Below, piece after piece: positions 44,441-56,500 of a stretch of 64,000 nucleotides of DNA. This stretch comes from Nymphaea colorata (lineage: Eukaryota; Streptophyta; Magnoliopsida; Nymphaeales; Nymphaeaceae). Position numbers and translations under genes: made by a program. A model generated the notes under the pieces. That model was not told the DNA's origin, did no database searches, and worked only from the letters and a program-made list of their open reading frames with translations. How positions within the stretch are numbered: position 1 is the first letter of the stretch; each line of letters starts with the position of its first letter. The stretch is from NCBI RefSeq assembly GCF_008831285.2, contig NC_045150.1, positions 1,560,001-1,624,000 on the forward strand, given 5' to 3'.

Positions 44441-46440
44441 GCTGATTTTCATGTTATACACTTCCCTGGAACCGCATCTCATGTCATTGGGGAAGAACGG
44501 ATCCCTTTTTCATACTCTTGTGAAGACCAAGAGGAGCATAGCAAATAACCTGCTTCTTGCTATGGTTAAACGTAACCCACTCGGATAATTTTCACAAAAG
44601 TTGTCCAATTCTGAAACACAACAAAATTTGTTAGCTAAGATTGTAATAATGCAATTTTACTGACAAAAGGTAATGTTCAATACAGTCACACCTAAATTTT
44701 TTTGTTTTTTCACATTAACAGCAGTTTACTTAAAAGACTTCTTTGATAGTTTTCCTGATAGAACCTTGTTGTCGAGGTGCTATCGCTACCCAAGATCACG
44801 CTCAGCAGGGTGGATTGATCTCAACTTCGTGGTCTGCCACAACTTTTCCTCCTATCACAGGATCAGGGGAGGTAGATGTTCGTTCATCAGTTGATGGTCG
44901 TGCTGCTACTTTGGAAGTCGAACACCAGATCTACTGGCATGCTCCTTCGCTGCTGCCTTCCCGGTCATGATTTCGGCCTCTAAACCTTCATGGGTATGCG
45001 AAGGAATGCACTGTGAAGCACTCCTTCGTGTTGGCTGGGGTGAAGCGTAGGCTGTTGATCACTTGGATGGCTGGAAGCAGCCCCTTGCAATATTCAACTG
45101 TGGATTCCTTCGGCCGGTTGGGGAGAAGAAGAAAAGAGTATTGAGGACGGGAGGAGGATTGCCGCCGTCAGACCGAAGAAAGACACCAGACGTCGTTGGT
45201 CAAGGGTGAGAAGAAATCTTTTCGGTCGCAGCCGGGAAGACGAGTAGACTAGGTGGAGAAGATGATGGGACGAGGGAGAAGGAGAAGTCCCATGCGGGGA
45301 GAAGAAAGAGAAAGTCACGAAACTCAATTCTTCATTATCAAAAGCATAACTAGGGTTTCATGCCATAGAGTTTATATACAAGAGAGAACATCTCGGTTCA
45401 CTAACTTCTAACCCGAGACGGTACAAGAACATAAACAAAAATGATTTTAACACGTCTCAAACCGAGACAGTACAAAAGAGTAAATAAACATAAGCAAAAG
45501 GGCGCTTGGAATGGATATGGTTGCACCCGCTCTCCCCATGGATCCGAACCATGTCTCACCTTTTTCGACCTTAGCTGCTCCACCCGCTCCTCCCACTGTA
45601 GCCATATAAGTAATGCCCAAGGGTTCTATAAGTGTCAAACCCTAAACCATGCCAAGGTGTTGTTTAGTCCAACTCACTCGCGTGCTCTTGGCCCTACGCA
45701 TATAGGTGCTAGTGGGCGACCCCGCGGGCCGCTTCTTTGGCTTGCACCCTTCCTCGGCCGCACGTAGTGCAGCGGCTTGCTGCTCTTGGCATTCTACGCC
45801 AAGATTAACCTCACAAGGCAACAAGGACATAAGCCTATCGAGTGGTAATCGGCGTGCCCAGCTGCTACTCACACCGCTGGTCGGCTCCACTCTAGTGCTC
45901 TCGGCCAGGCCTTCGGCTATCCTCGATGGTGCCAAAATTAGGCACCTATCATTTCCATGAACTTGTTAGTCTATTAAAAAATTATAAAAAGTACACCTTC
46001 TCTAAACTTATATGTAAAACGTGAGCCTGAAACCTATTTATTGACTATCCATAAAACTTCAGCCGTGCTTTTGAATATTTTTAACTATTGTAAACTAAAA
46101 AATTGAAGTATTTAAAAAATTTTATTTAAAATCGACTTTTTTATCGACAGAAAGCACCACCTAGATAGTTGGACATTGAAGAGTGTCGTTTGTCATCTTT
46201 CATTATTTCCAAAAATATTGTAAACATTTTCTTATTTTCGTTATTTGTATATGTCACTTCAATTTATTTTTGCAAAAGAAGAATTTTCAATGTAATTTTT
46301 ATCAATCACAATTGGTTCCCCTAATAGCTGGGGAACCAGCAGCTGGGCGGAATTTGATCTCTACCCGAATTTGTGCATTCTTTTAACCATTTTTATTATA
46401 AATATAATAAGGTTTCCATAAAATTGAATCTTTAAAATCA
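44441..46440. other. Unassigned, possibly a degenerate retroelement on the minus strand
   Basis: The minus strand at 45390-45330 reads TTGTATATAAACTCTATGGC followed by AAACCCTAG, like an LTR TATA box and leader. A 97-codon minus frame (45935-45642), rich in Ala, Glu and Arg, is open but matches nothing I know. No LTR pair or protein domain was found. Confidence 0.3.
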
Positions 46441-46557
46441 TAATGTTATTACTCGGTTCGGTTCACTTCGGTTCCGATCGGATGAGATGCCAGTGTACGA
46501 GACTCGAATTCAGGCTTAACAGGACGCAGGTGAGCTGGGCGTCAGGCCGGGTCCCGC

Positions 46558-46778
46558 CCTTCGTCCCCCGCTCCCCCTCCTCCTCCGTCTCCCTCTCTCT
46601 CCGCCCCCCCTCTCCCTCTCCCTTCTCAGCTTCCGCTCTCCCTCTCTGCTCCTGCTCTCTCTCTCTCTTCCCGTCGCCCCCTCTGCTTCCCCTCTCCCTC
46701 TCCGCTCCCCCTCTCCCTCCTCCTCCGTCTCCTTAGCCGCTCCCCTCCTCCTCTGTCTCCCTCCCCCTCCTCTCCTGT
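46558..46778. repeat. 220-bp polypyrimidine (CT) tract
   Basis: Almost only C and T on the plus strand, with CTCCTCCGTCTCC recurring. It lies upstream of the TFIIS-type gene. Confidence 0.9.
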
Positions 46779-46789
46779 GTGGGCCGTCG

Positions 46790-46951
46790 GCGGGGACCCA
46801 ATGCCATAGTCGGAGGACGGGGAAAGGGGGTCGGGAGGGCTCGGGCCGAGGCCCGAGCTATCGGGCCGGGCTGAGTGGCCCGACGGGCCGGATGATCGAG
46901 CCGGCCCTTACCCGACCGGGCCGGGCCAGCGGGGCCCGATGCCCAGGCCTA
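46790..46951. mobile_element. Remnant of a GGGCC-rich hAT MITE
   Basis: The right end GGGGCCCGATGCCCAGGCCTA matches the termini at 14780, 21463 and 63974 in inverted sense, and the interior repeats CGGGCCGGGC. The left terminus is not recognisable and the target duplication cannot be confirmed. Confidence 0.55.
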
Positions 46952-47045
46952 GACGGAGGCCGCAACTTCCGGTTGTTGTTCGTTTAACACGGTTCGAAAA
47001 TATTTGGACGTCGATTCGAATCCGGACCTGCTTGTGTCTTTCAAG

Positions 47046-47070
47046 GTGGGGCCCACATCAGATGACGTGG
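47046..47070 (+). promoter_or_regulatory. Promoter motifs upstream of the TFIIS-type gene (GTGGGGCCCAC and TGACGTGG)
   Basis: GTGGGGCCCAC (47046-47056) is a palindrome that fits the TCP-factor site GTGGGNCC / GGNCCCAC. TGACGTGG (47063-47070) has the ACGT core bound by plant bZIP factors. They lie about 150-200 bases upstream of the proposed first exon. Function is inferred from motif only. Confidence 0.4.
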
Positions 47071-47225
47071 GACGAGCATCTGACACCCTGACGCACGCTG
47101 CGGACGCCGTCGCGGTCAGTAACCTTCTTTTTTTCCCCTCTCTGGGGACCCGTTTCCGCGACCCGCTCGACCTCGCTAAGTTCGACCCCCCGCCGTTCCT
47201 TTCGCTCGTCCCTTCAACTCCTAGA

Positions 47226-47375
47226 GAGAGAGTGAGAGAGAGAGAGAGAGAGAGAGGGGGGAGTTGAATCGGTTCTGACCGCGAGGGATCGATTGATCGT
47301 GGTCGGTGCGCCGGATTTTGATACCGTTTAGTCTCCAATTTTCGTCTTCCTTTTGGTTTTCTGTGGGAAATTCAG
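47226..47375 (+). other. Probable non-coding first exon (5' UTR) with (GA)n
   Basis: A GA run at 47226-47256 is followed by leader-like sequence ending AAATTCAG/GTGCTACT, a good splice donor at 47375/47376. GA-rich leaders are common in plant housekeeping genes. No transcript evidence is available; the exon limits are a guess. Confidence 0.4.
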
Positions 47376-50300
47376 GTGCTACTTCTCTTGTCCGAAGTTC
47401 TCTGTTCGTGGGAGGGTTGGAATAAGCCTACCTCAGCTCAGCTTAGTTTTCAGTCGGAGGTGTGTGTGTTTATGGTGTGTATCTGTAGGGTTTCCCCTCT
47501 TCATTGATTGAATTTCTACTAGGGTTTTCCATCTTTGGGTTCCGGCGTCTTTCTTCTCTTGCCTGCTTGCATGCCTTCTTATAATTGCTCTTTTTTTTTT
47601 CCTTTTCTAAATAGTTGGTTTGATTTTGGTTGCTGGTAGTGGTTGTGTGGTTTTGTCCGAAGCTTTGATATGGGCGTTCGTGTGTCGTGATTGGGGTTTC
47701 TGTTTCAGAGAGGAAGCTATGGTCGGAATTGCACTCTTTGTTGGGTTACTGAGGAACCCTAAATTTTCTTCATGCTGGACTGTTGTTTGTTGGGTTTCTC
47801 GGTCTTCTGTTCCTTAATCCTGATCAGATTTTTGGTCGTTGCTTTGAGCTTTTGCGTTATCGACTGTCCTGAATTATGTTCCTTCTGTTTATTTCTGCAA
47901 TTTGGTTTAGGGTTATAGAATGTTGTGTCCGACTGCTGAGCGGGGAAGAGGAGTCTGTTTCCACTCTTTTCTCGTTGAAGGTCGATGTCGTCTTTGAACT
48001 TTGTTAATATGATCATTACTGCACGTGGACCGTTTCAGATGCAGTGGGTCATGGTGAAAGGAATTCTCAAGTTATATCTAATTCTGATTGTGCTGGTCTG
48101 TGAGTTCCTCGTAGTTGGCTCCGTACAGAGGCAACCATTCTTTGTGGAGATTGCCTGTTATATATGACACAGAGAATGGGTTGGGTTGGGGCGGGAAGGA
48201 GTACCTTTTTCTGGATTATAACGGTGACGCTTTGAATAGCTAATTACCAATGCTGTTGTGTCTGTTGCTCTTATTAGTGAGTGTGTGTGCTAGAGAGAGA
48301 GAGAGAGAGAGATTCTAATGTATGCATTTGATTCCAACCGTGTAACCACATGCCTTTCTTATTTAAAAAAAATAGCACATTTCAGTGTCTGAAATCCACT
48401 TCAAGTATTGTTGTTATTATTATTGTTATTATTATTATTTTTTGCTGTTGATATTTTCCACATGATTGTTGGGCACTGAAAGTCAGAATTCACCTGTGGG
48501 TCTGGTACCTGATTTACCAAAACTAGTACATGGACCTAAACATATCCATGTCACTTAGCTGGGAAGCATGTTAGGTGTGTTATGTGTATGATGGAATCTA
48601 CTAAAGATATCTTTGCTGTGAAAGGATATGATCTAACCACGCCCTTCTAGTGACTGTAAGTAGAAATCTTCCTATGGTTCTACCCTTTGTGTCCAAGCCT
48701 GTGTCAGGTAATGGCTAAACAATACTCAAACTATTGTTCAATGATAGAATAATGCAACAATGGTGCTTGATGTTTTCCATACTATATTCATGATAGGACG
48801 TTTTCTGAGCAACTAGGGACTTCTCCTGAGATGATTTTGTTCAGCAACTTGTTACATAAGGTTAACTGACAAAAGTTATGAATTCTAGATCTACATATAC
48901 TGCATCAGTCAATGAGGAGTTCTCTCTGGAAGGGGGCCTTATTTAGTGTCTCAAACAAAGATTGGTAGCAAAACTTTTGTATAAAACAAGGAGCAAGAAA
49001 ATATTTGTGTGGATTTAGATATATTTCTTTTCTTTTTCTTGCCATTTTGTCCAAAACTTTTTAGAAACTAGAAAGATAAAAAACATGGACCATTTTAGAG
49101 AGCCAACCAGTAATAGTATTTTAGCCATGTAATTAGTTTTGAAGCATTTGTCATGCTGCTCAGATGGTAGCAGTTTGGTTACTATGCACGATGATGGATG
49201 AAAATACCAGGTGAGAACATTCACTGTATGGATTAGGAGAGGGCTTCTCCTCTTAAATTACTTTGATATGAGACAATTTTTATAGGTCCACTTTTGGGAA
49301 CACAGAGTGCTTATTTTGGTTACTTACGATACTCTAAAGTAAAATTTCTTGTAATGCTAAAATATTAAGCAACTTATGAAAATGGGATTTTGGACTATGA
49401 TCCAAACAGAGAAGTTAAAAACTTAAAATACAATCTGGCATCTTCTTCCTGCAGTTGCTGTGAGATACAATTGCAATAAATCTAGCAAGTTATGAGGTTA
49501 TTTTCTATAGGAAATTAGTGTCAATAATTTCACTAGCTAGCTTTAAACTTTAAAAAAACTTGATTTCTATGAGTTAAAATAGTAGAACACAAAGGAGTAT
49601 GGACCAACAAACTTAAGTGATCTTCTAGTGTACCGTGCCCTTCAAGGTCCACAGGTATTGCCCTTTTCCTGTTTGCTGGTGACTTGGAGCATGAGCAGTT
49701 GTTCCGCCTGGGAGACTATCCTAATTTAGATGGTCATTCTTCATTGTTGACAGTATCCTTAGGAAAGGTCCTTGTCCAATTTCCTGGTATAGACTGTTTA
49801 GCTACGAGCATTTGATCATTGGTGCATGTTGATGAGTTTCAAATTCATAGTAATAGAAAACATATTTTCTTTAGAAGAACCCATTTTATACTTCAAAAAT
49901 ATGTCTGCCGTACAAAACTTCATAAAAACCTGTTTTTTGAAAAAAAAAACAAAATAAAAAATCTCCAATAAAACACAAAAAATGTCTTTTTTCACATTTT
50001 GGCATTTTTTCACTCATTTTCTATTACTGCATTTTTATTTTCACAATTTTTATATTTTGCTTTGATGATTTTTTTTTTAAAAATTGCCAATGCCTGATAA
50101 AAACAAGTTTGCTGTATTATACTTGAGAAAAGCTTCACCGTTTAAAGCCCATGTACAATATTTGTGACCATGGTTTCAATTTATGCTCAATCTTGATAGC
50201 TTAAATTGGATCATGTATGTTGCGAATCTACATTATGTAATTTATGGTGATTGCTTCCTTTCCTTCATATGAAGTTTGAAGAAAATTTTCATTTATATTC

Positions 50301-53300
50301 TTCTTAACCTTAAGAGTTAAGATAACCTAGAAAGCCTTGAGGTTAGGTAGGATACATCATAAGACATGTTACCCATTTCAATTTTTTGCAAGAATGCAGA
50401 ATCAGTACCCTCTGTTATTCTTAAATTTGTTAATCCTCTGACGAGTTACCCTTAAAAAATGCCATCTCAAAATATAAAGCCGATATGATGAGGATGGGTC
50501 CAACTGTATGCCCAGAAATTAATTATTTGGACAGACTAATGTAGTCATTGATTTGAAGACTACTAGCTCGAACTGTTAAACTTGAGGTTTTTAGCTCTTG
50601 GCCACAAAATGCATTTTATTGTGGTTAACTGTTTGCTATCTGTTTTTGTATCATGTAACCAGGACTCAAATTCTACCCATGTATAGAAGGTGAGTGGAAG
50701 ATGTGGGATAAAAGAATGTTTTTGAATAGAATCCCCTCCCAAAGATGTGGGATAAAAGAATGTTTTTAATTAGAATCCTTGCCTTAGTACATTTACATGG
50801 CTAACTAAAATTTTATGTGCAGTATAAAAGAGTAAGACAGTTAAGGAGTCTACTTGGAATAGAACCCTTGACAGTGGGAAGAGTAGTGGTTCTCTGTGTC
50901 ATGGATGACTAAATAGGATGCTGAAATATAATTCATTTGCTTTTTTATTTTTTCACCATGACCAGCATTGAGCATTCAATATGATAGACAGCTCTACATA
51001 ACATTTCTGAAGATTAATACATTAAGAGTTTGGATCTTCAAAGTTTGATTGAGTAGTTTCCTTTTTTTTTCCTGTTTTTGGAAGAATGCAACATGCCTGA
51101 TATAGCAAATATTTTCATATATTATAGTCATATGTGTTACCCTTGTCCTACTAAAGATCTTTCAACATATCTTAGTTAAAAAAAAGAAAAAGAAAAAGAA
51201 AAAAGGTAGACATGTTTGTTTCTCAACCAACCGGAGGGGCTGCTTCCTGATGGGATATCCAGAAGTTTGCTCTTGTAAAAATTCTTAAGCCATGAACCCA
51301 AGAATCAAAGCATGTAAGTCATATTTGTGTGCCTGTCAATCCCTTTTGTGAATTTTCTTCTCATCGTTAACTTGTTGATAATTCATTAGTGAGAAGGCAA
51401 CAATGTCAGTTTTCATGTTGAGCCATTCTTAGGATCGTTAAGATAGAAAATTTGCGAATGTCAAAGCATGATTCTTCATACCTACTATTCTACATAATGG
51501 AAACACTTCATGTCTGCCTTGGTTCTCCCTTGTAAACTGCCCATATCATGTAGCTAAAAACTGACATGTTGCTGCTTCTATATGACTATATTGAATGATG
51601 TCATTTCTAGTGTTGAATGTTCTAAAACATCAATTCTTCTTAGTGTGTCTCCCTTTTCCTCCTCTTCTTTTACTTTTTAATACTATAATTTAATTGAAAT
51701 TTTGAACTCCTTTTGGGGATAATAAGTGGACTAACTATTCCTGCCTAATTGCTGGTTGTGCTGTTTGGTGGCCTAGCCCTGCTGGTTACTAACCCCACAA
51801 CAAGGCCAAATCTGTATGGTTTTATATCCTCCATGCCAAAAATGTTTTCCATATGAAATCAGCTAGCCATCTTCTCCTTTCTTATGGTTCATTCTTTTGA
51901 TCTTTAAATATTACAACATTTGAAAATTGGGGATCACCAATTCTTTGTCAGCTAGGGCTGGGAATCTGACTCATGGTTTTGGTTATCATATTGCTTTGAC
52001 TGTCAACTCCACTGTAGTGTGATTTTAAAAGGCTACAGAACAAGATGGGCTTCAATGGTGATCATGGATCAGTGATGTTATAGAAGATTTTCATTGCTTG
52101 TGCGGCTTTGGAACTTTCACGCAGAGGATTGGAAAGAGCATCAATTTTGTTATTCTATTTCATTGAGTGGTCCACTAAATATATGTATGATTCCTAAGCT
52201 GATAAGCTGTTTTCCATTTTTGAACTGTCTGACTAGAAAAATGTTTTTTATAAGCTCTTTTGCATGAATAGATTTCATGAAATTTCTACATAGATTTGCA
52301 CTGGTTCCATAACTGTCGCAGTTCTCTTCAGTCAATCTAGGGTTTATCCCTTTTGCACTTTCCTATAGTCGTTCACATGAAATTGATGAAGTACATGTGG
52401 ATGGCGTGTGTTTAGAAGAACAGGAAAAACTTAATCATCTGTTAAAGGGGGCAATGATCACAGATTGGCATAAGAAGCAGTCACATTCTACCAAGTCTAT
52501 CTAAGGAATGATCTTAACTCTGTTTGGTCTGTTAGAAAAACGTGTTAGCTGTCTGTTTGTGCACACTGCAAACACACGAGGGTCCTTGAATGATGATTGA
52601 GTTTGTATTCCTGGTGAGTACTTTGTGGAGATATGTGTTTTATGGAGTTTATTTTAAATTTTTTCCCAATCTCCTTATACAAATGAGATCTTATTTTGAC
52701 TCCTCTATAGAATGTGAAGTAATAATCAGACGAAGTTTGACTTTAAGTTGGGGAGAGTGGTGTTGGGAGTAGGGTATCTGACAAAGTTGCAGAAATGGCC
52801 TCCATCTCCTGTGAACCGCAAAATGAAAACTCTAATTGCAATTTAAACTTCTGGCCTCATGACAGGAAGCTGTAAATAATTGGTGATCATGTTGGATCCT
52901 AATTGTGATCTCCATCACTGTTCGGCTTATATGGCAGTGAAGGGAATGAAATGAGGCTCAAAATGGTGCTTTGTGGTCTTGAAAGAAATTCCTAACCAGA
53001 AACATGACAGATGTAATAAGTCATAAGTACGTTCTGTAGAGACAAACTGCCAGAGCTACCAACGGATGTGATTTGTTTATTTAATTCATAAATTTTCCTT
53101 TTCTCATGCTTAAAATGATTTCTTGATTTTGCAAACTCAATTGTTGGTTTTGCATTATGGATACTGACTGAATAACAATTATGACTTTCTTCTCTGGATA
53201 CTATGCCTGAATTTTCTGCCATTTCTGGATCCTGTCACTTGCAGTAAAGCCACAAGTGGTCGTGGTTGAAAACATCTGATTGTTGAAGTCTTTGTAATGC

Positions 53301-53356
53301 TTTTCTGTGTTCTCTTTTCTCTGACTAAAAAAGTTCATTTTCTCTTTTCGTATTAG
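47376..53356 (+). other. Intron-like / upstream region, no gene recognised
   Basis: AT- and T-rich sequence with scattered short frames only; (GA)n at 48294-48312. It may be one or more introns in the 5' UTR of the gene at 53555. TTCGTATTAG at 53347-53356 is a plausible last splice acceptor before the coding exon. Confidence 0.35.
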
Positions 53357-53416
53357 ATATGCTGTCTGGTGACCCAATCAAATTTTGTTGGTACTTGTGC
53401 AGAAGCTGAAGCTGTG

Positions 53417-53476
53417 ATGATTCTTGTTTTGACTGTATTTTTGGCTCCATGTTTTTGGCAAGCTGGAAGCCTTTGA
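53417..53476 (+). other. Upstream ORF of 19 codons
   Basis: ATG at 53417, stop TGA at 53474. It lies 78 bases before the main start, in the probable last 5' UTR exon. It could reduce translation of the main ORF if the exon model is right. Confidence 0.35.
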
Positions 53477-53554
53477 TCCAGGTTGGAGAATCTTTTTTAT
53501 ACAATGTTACCCAAGGTCTGATATCATTAATCAATATTGTTGACCTAAATAAAC

Positions 53555-56500
53555 ATGGCACTGGAGAGCTTCTTCACATCAATTGAGTTGGAAAGTGGGC
53601 TTGTAAGCACTTCTAAAGTCGAGAGGTTGATTTCTTTGATACAGCATGATAAGCCTTCAAGTTGCGACGATGATTTATGCAGGAATTGGATCACCATTGC
53701 AAAAACTTTAGCTATTACAAAAAGCATTGATTGCGTGAAACTTTTTATTCAGTTAGGTGGGCCAAAATCGTTGGACAGGTGGCTCCAAGAAGCTCAAAAG
53801 GGTGCTATTAGCTGCAGTGAAAAGCTTGTAGAAGAACTGATAATTGCAGTTTTAGATGCACTTAGGGAGCTGTCTTTGGAAGAGGAAGAGCTAAAAGCAT
53901 GTGGAATTAAAAAAACGATTGTGTGCTTCCTTGCACATGAAAATTTTGAGATCCAAGACCGAGCAAAGAACCTGTCGGCTGGTTGGGGAAATATCACAAA
54001 TATGGATGCAGATCAGCAGGAGGAGAACAAAGGTGTAGTTCCTTTGGGATGTGAATATAAGTTTGTCAATAGCTTGGGTGAGAATGCTGAGCGTCTGGAT
54101 TGTATAAAGACAACCAATTCATTGACAAAAGAAGGTGCCACTGCTGAAGAAAGTCGCAATAGTCTGACTGTGCAGGATGCTGCCACTAATGCTGTGCCAC
54201 ACAATGAACGGAGGTGTGGCACTGATGGACTGAAAACAGAAAGTTCAGTATGTGCAACTGATTGCCTGACCAGTATAACTGTGGATGCTCAGAGAGCTGG
54301 TCCTAGTGATATTCCGCTGGTGGAAAGTTCTGTTTCTTCTAATATGCCACAAAAGATCTCCGTGGAAGAGGTAATTTCCAATATTGGGTCTTCAGGAAAC
54401 ATTACTGGTTTAGGACATGATAAGATTTCTGAAAGTGAAGGAAACAAACTGATTGATGAAAATTGCTCAGAGTCAGAGAAAAGTCATTTTGAAAATGATC
54501 CTTTGAATCTACCTTTGGAAACATCAAAGAAGGAGCAAGGTGGTTCCTCTTTGCCTATGTCAAAGACAGTTATCTCATCATCTTGTCCTAAAGATACTAT
54601 TTACTCTTCACATTCAGCTGAGAAATGTGATACAAATGCAGAAGGCAAAGAGAGGATATCCACTTTGTCCATGGATTACTCTGACATCGAGCAGAAGCAT
54701 AATGAGTCACAGTCTGCAAAATTAACTGAAGATTCACCAGATTACTGGAAAAGAATTATGCAGCAGAAGCCTGAGAAGCAAAATAAGGTGTTCTTGTCCT
54801 CTACGACAGTAATGCAAAATGTCGACATCTGTCATGGCAAAGATGGATTGAGAGTATTAACTGAGGAGGTGTTTCCCTTTAGAGAGGATGTAAGGAAAGA
54901 TTCAGTTGTTAAATCCGATATTAACATAAAAGCAGTTGAAAGAGTATCAGCTGTAGAAGAGAAGACTAGTTCAATTTTGACCCTAGAAAGAGAAAACATG
55001 GATGAGAGGGATGGGAAAACTTTAGAAATGGACCTTGCATATGGAGTGGTTGATGCGCTTGAGGTGGCTCGACAAGTTGCAAAAGAAGTGGAGGAAGAGG
55101 TGGGGATCTACAGAGAGGCCTCATGTAGCTCTAGCTCGAAAATGGACATGCATGGTGAAACAATACATCCTAGTACAGCTGATTCTGCTGACATTAAGAG
55201 GAGATCAGAAGTTGAGAGAGAGGAATCATGCAATGAGTGTGCTAGTTTAAAGAGCTCTCATTCATCTAGGGAGGTGGACCTTGAAATGGCATCAGAAAAT
55301 GAACAGTCATGTTCTGAGGGAGAAGAGGCACCACAAGAGGTAAGTGGTACAATGCCTGAAGGTGAGGACCAAATTCATGATCAGGAGTCCTCGCAATTAA
55401 CGACAGTCCCACAGGAATCTATCCATGAGAAGATCCACCTTGGTTTTGACTTGAATGAGGATGTTCAGATGGAAGAAGGTAATTGCCCTGAACAGTCTCC
55501 TGGTGCAACTGCATGTTCCTTCCATGTTAGTACCTTGTCAACACCAATTGCAGTTGTAGCTGCCTCTAAGGGGCCTGTAACTGGGTCAGCATCCCGCTTG
55601 CACTTTGAAGGGGAACTGGGATGGAGAGGAACTGCAGCAACTAGTGCATTTCGTCCAGCCCCATCTAGAAGAACTCCAGACAATGGCAACACATGTTCCA
55701 TTGAGGAGAACAACTATATTTTGAAACAATCGGACCTTTGCAGTGGAATTGACCTCAATGTAGCTGATGGAGGTGATTCTGTACCAATGAACTTTTTTGC
55801 AGACAGAAATGGGCGGTTGGATAAGCATGGACAGATTTCACTTAGTTTACCATCTGATGACTCATCTATGGAGGTGAGCTCAAAACGGGCTGAAAGACTT
55901 AATCTGGATCTCAATCACTCTGGGGAAATCGATGAAAGTTGTCAAGACCTTTTATCAGATAGGCAATCAGGTTATAAGATGGAGCACCAGCAGAATGAGT
56001 CACTTATTACATCTGCTGCACCATTTAGAGTTCCAGCAAGGAACTTTGATCTGAACGACCCATCCTTCAGTGATGCTTCCCACGAACCAGACTTCAGAAA
56101 ACCTTCAAAAGTGGCAAAACTAGATGATTCTGTTGTTTCAATCATGGGCTCTCGGATACGACCAGGAACTAATCATTTGCAAGCTCCAAATCATTTTGCT
56201 TCAGGATCGCAAAGGCATGAGTATGCTGTTGAGCACAAGCAGCTTCTGAACGAGATGCAGCCATACCTGGTAGGTGCTGTTCCGTATATAAGCCAGATAG
56301 GCAAGGTGGTACCCGTGCAGCCCCCTCTGGCTTTTGCAACTCAGCCTGCTTTTCCCTATAGTGGAGTGGGTCTGAGCCTTGCCATGCCACCAAGCTCAAC
56401 CAGTCACTCGATTGGTGCAATTCCTTGCATGCTAGATGCACGGGGAACCACTAACATGCCCCAGATGCTAGGGCCTGGTACGTTTGCTGCATTTCCTCGA

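Noticed and set aside
46949-47338. 129-codon minus-strand frame
   Set aside because: Antisense of GC-rich promoter and GA-rich leader; includes a Ser/Leu run from the microsatellite and no domain.
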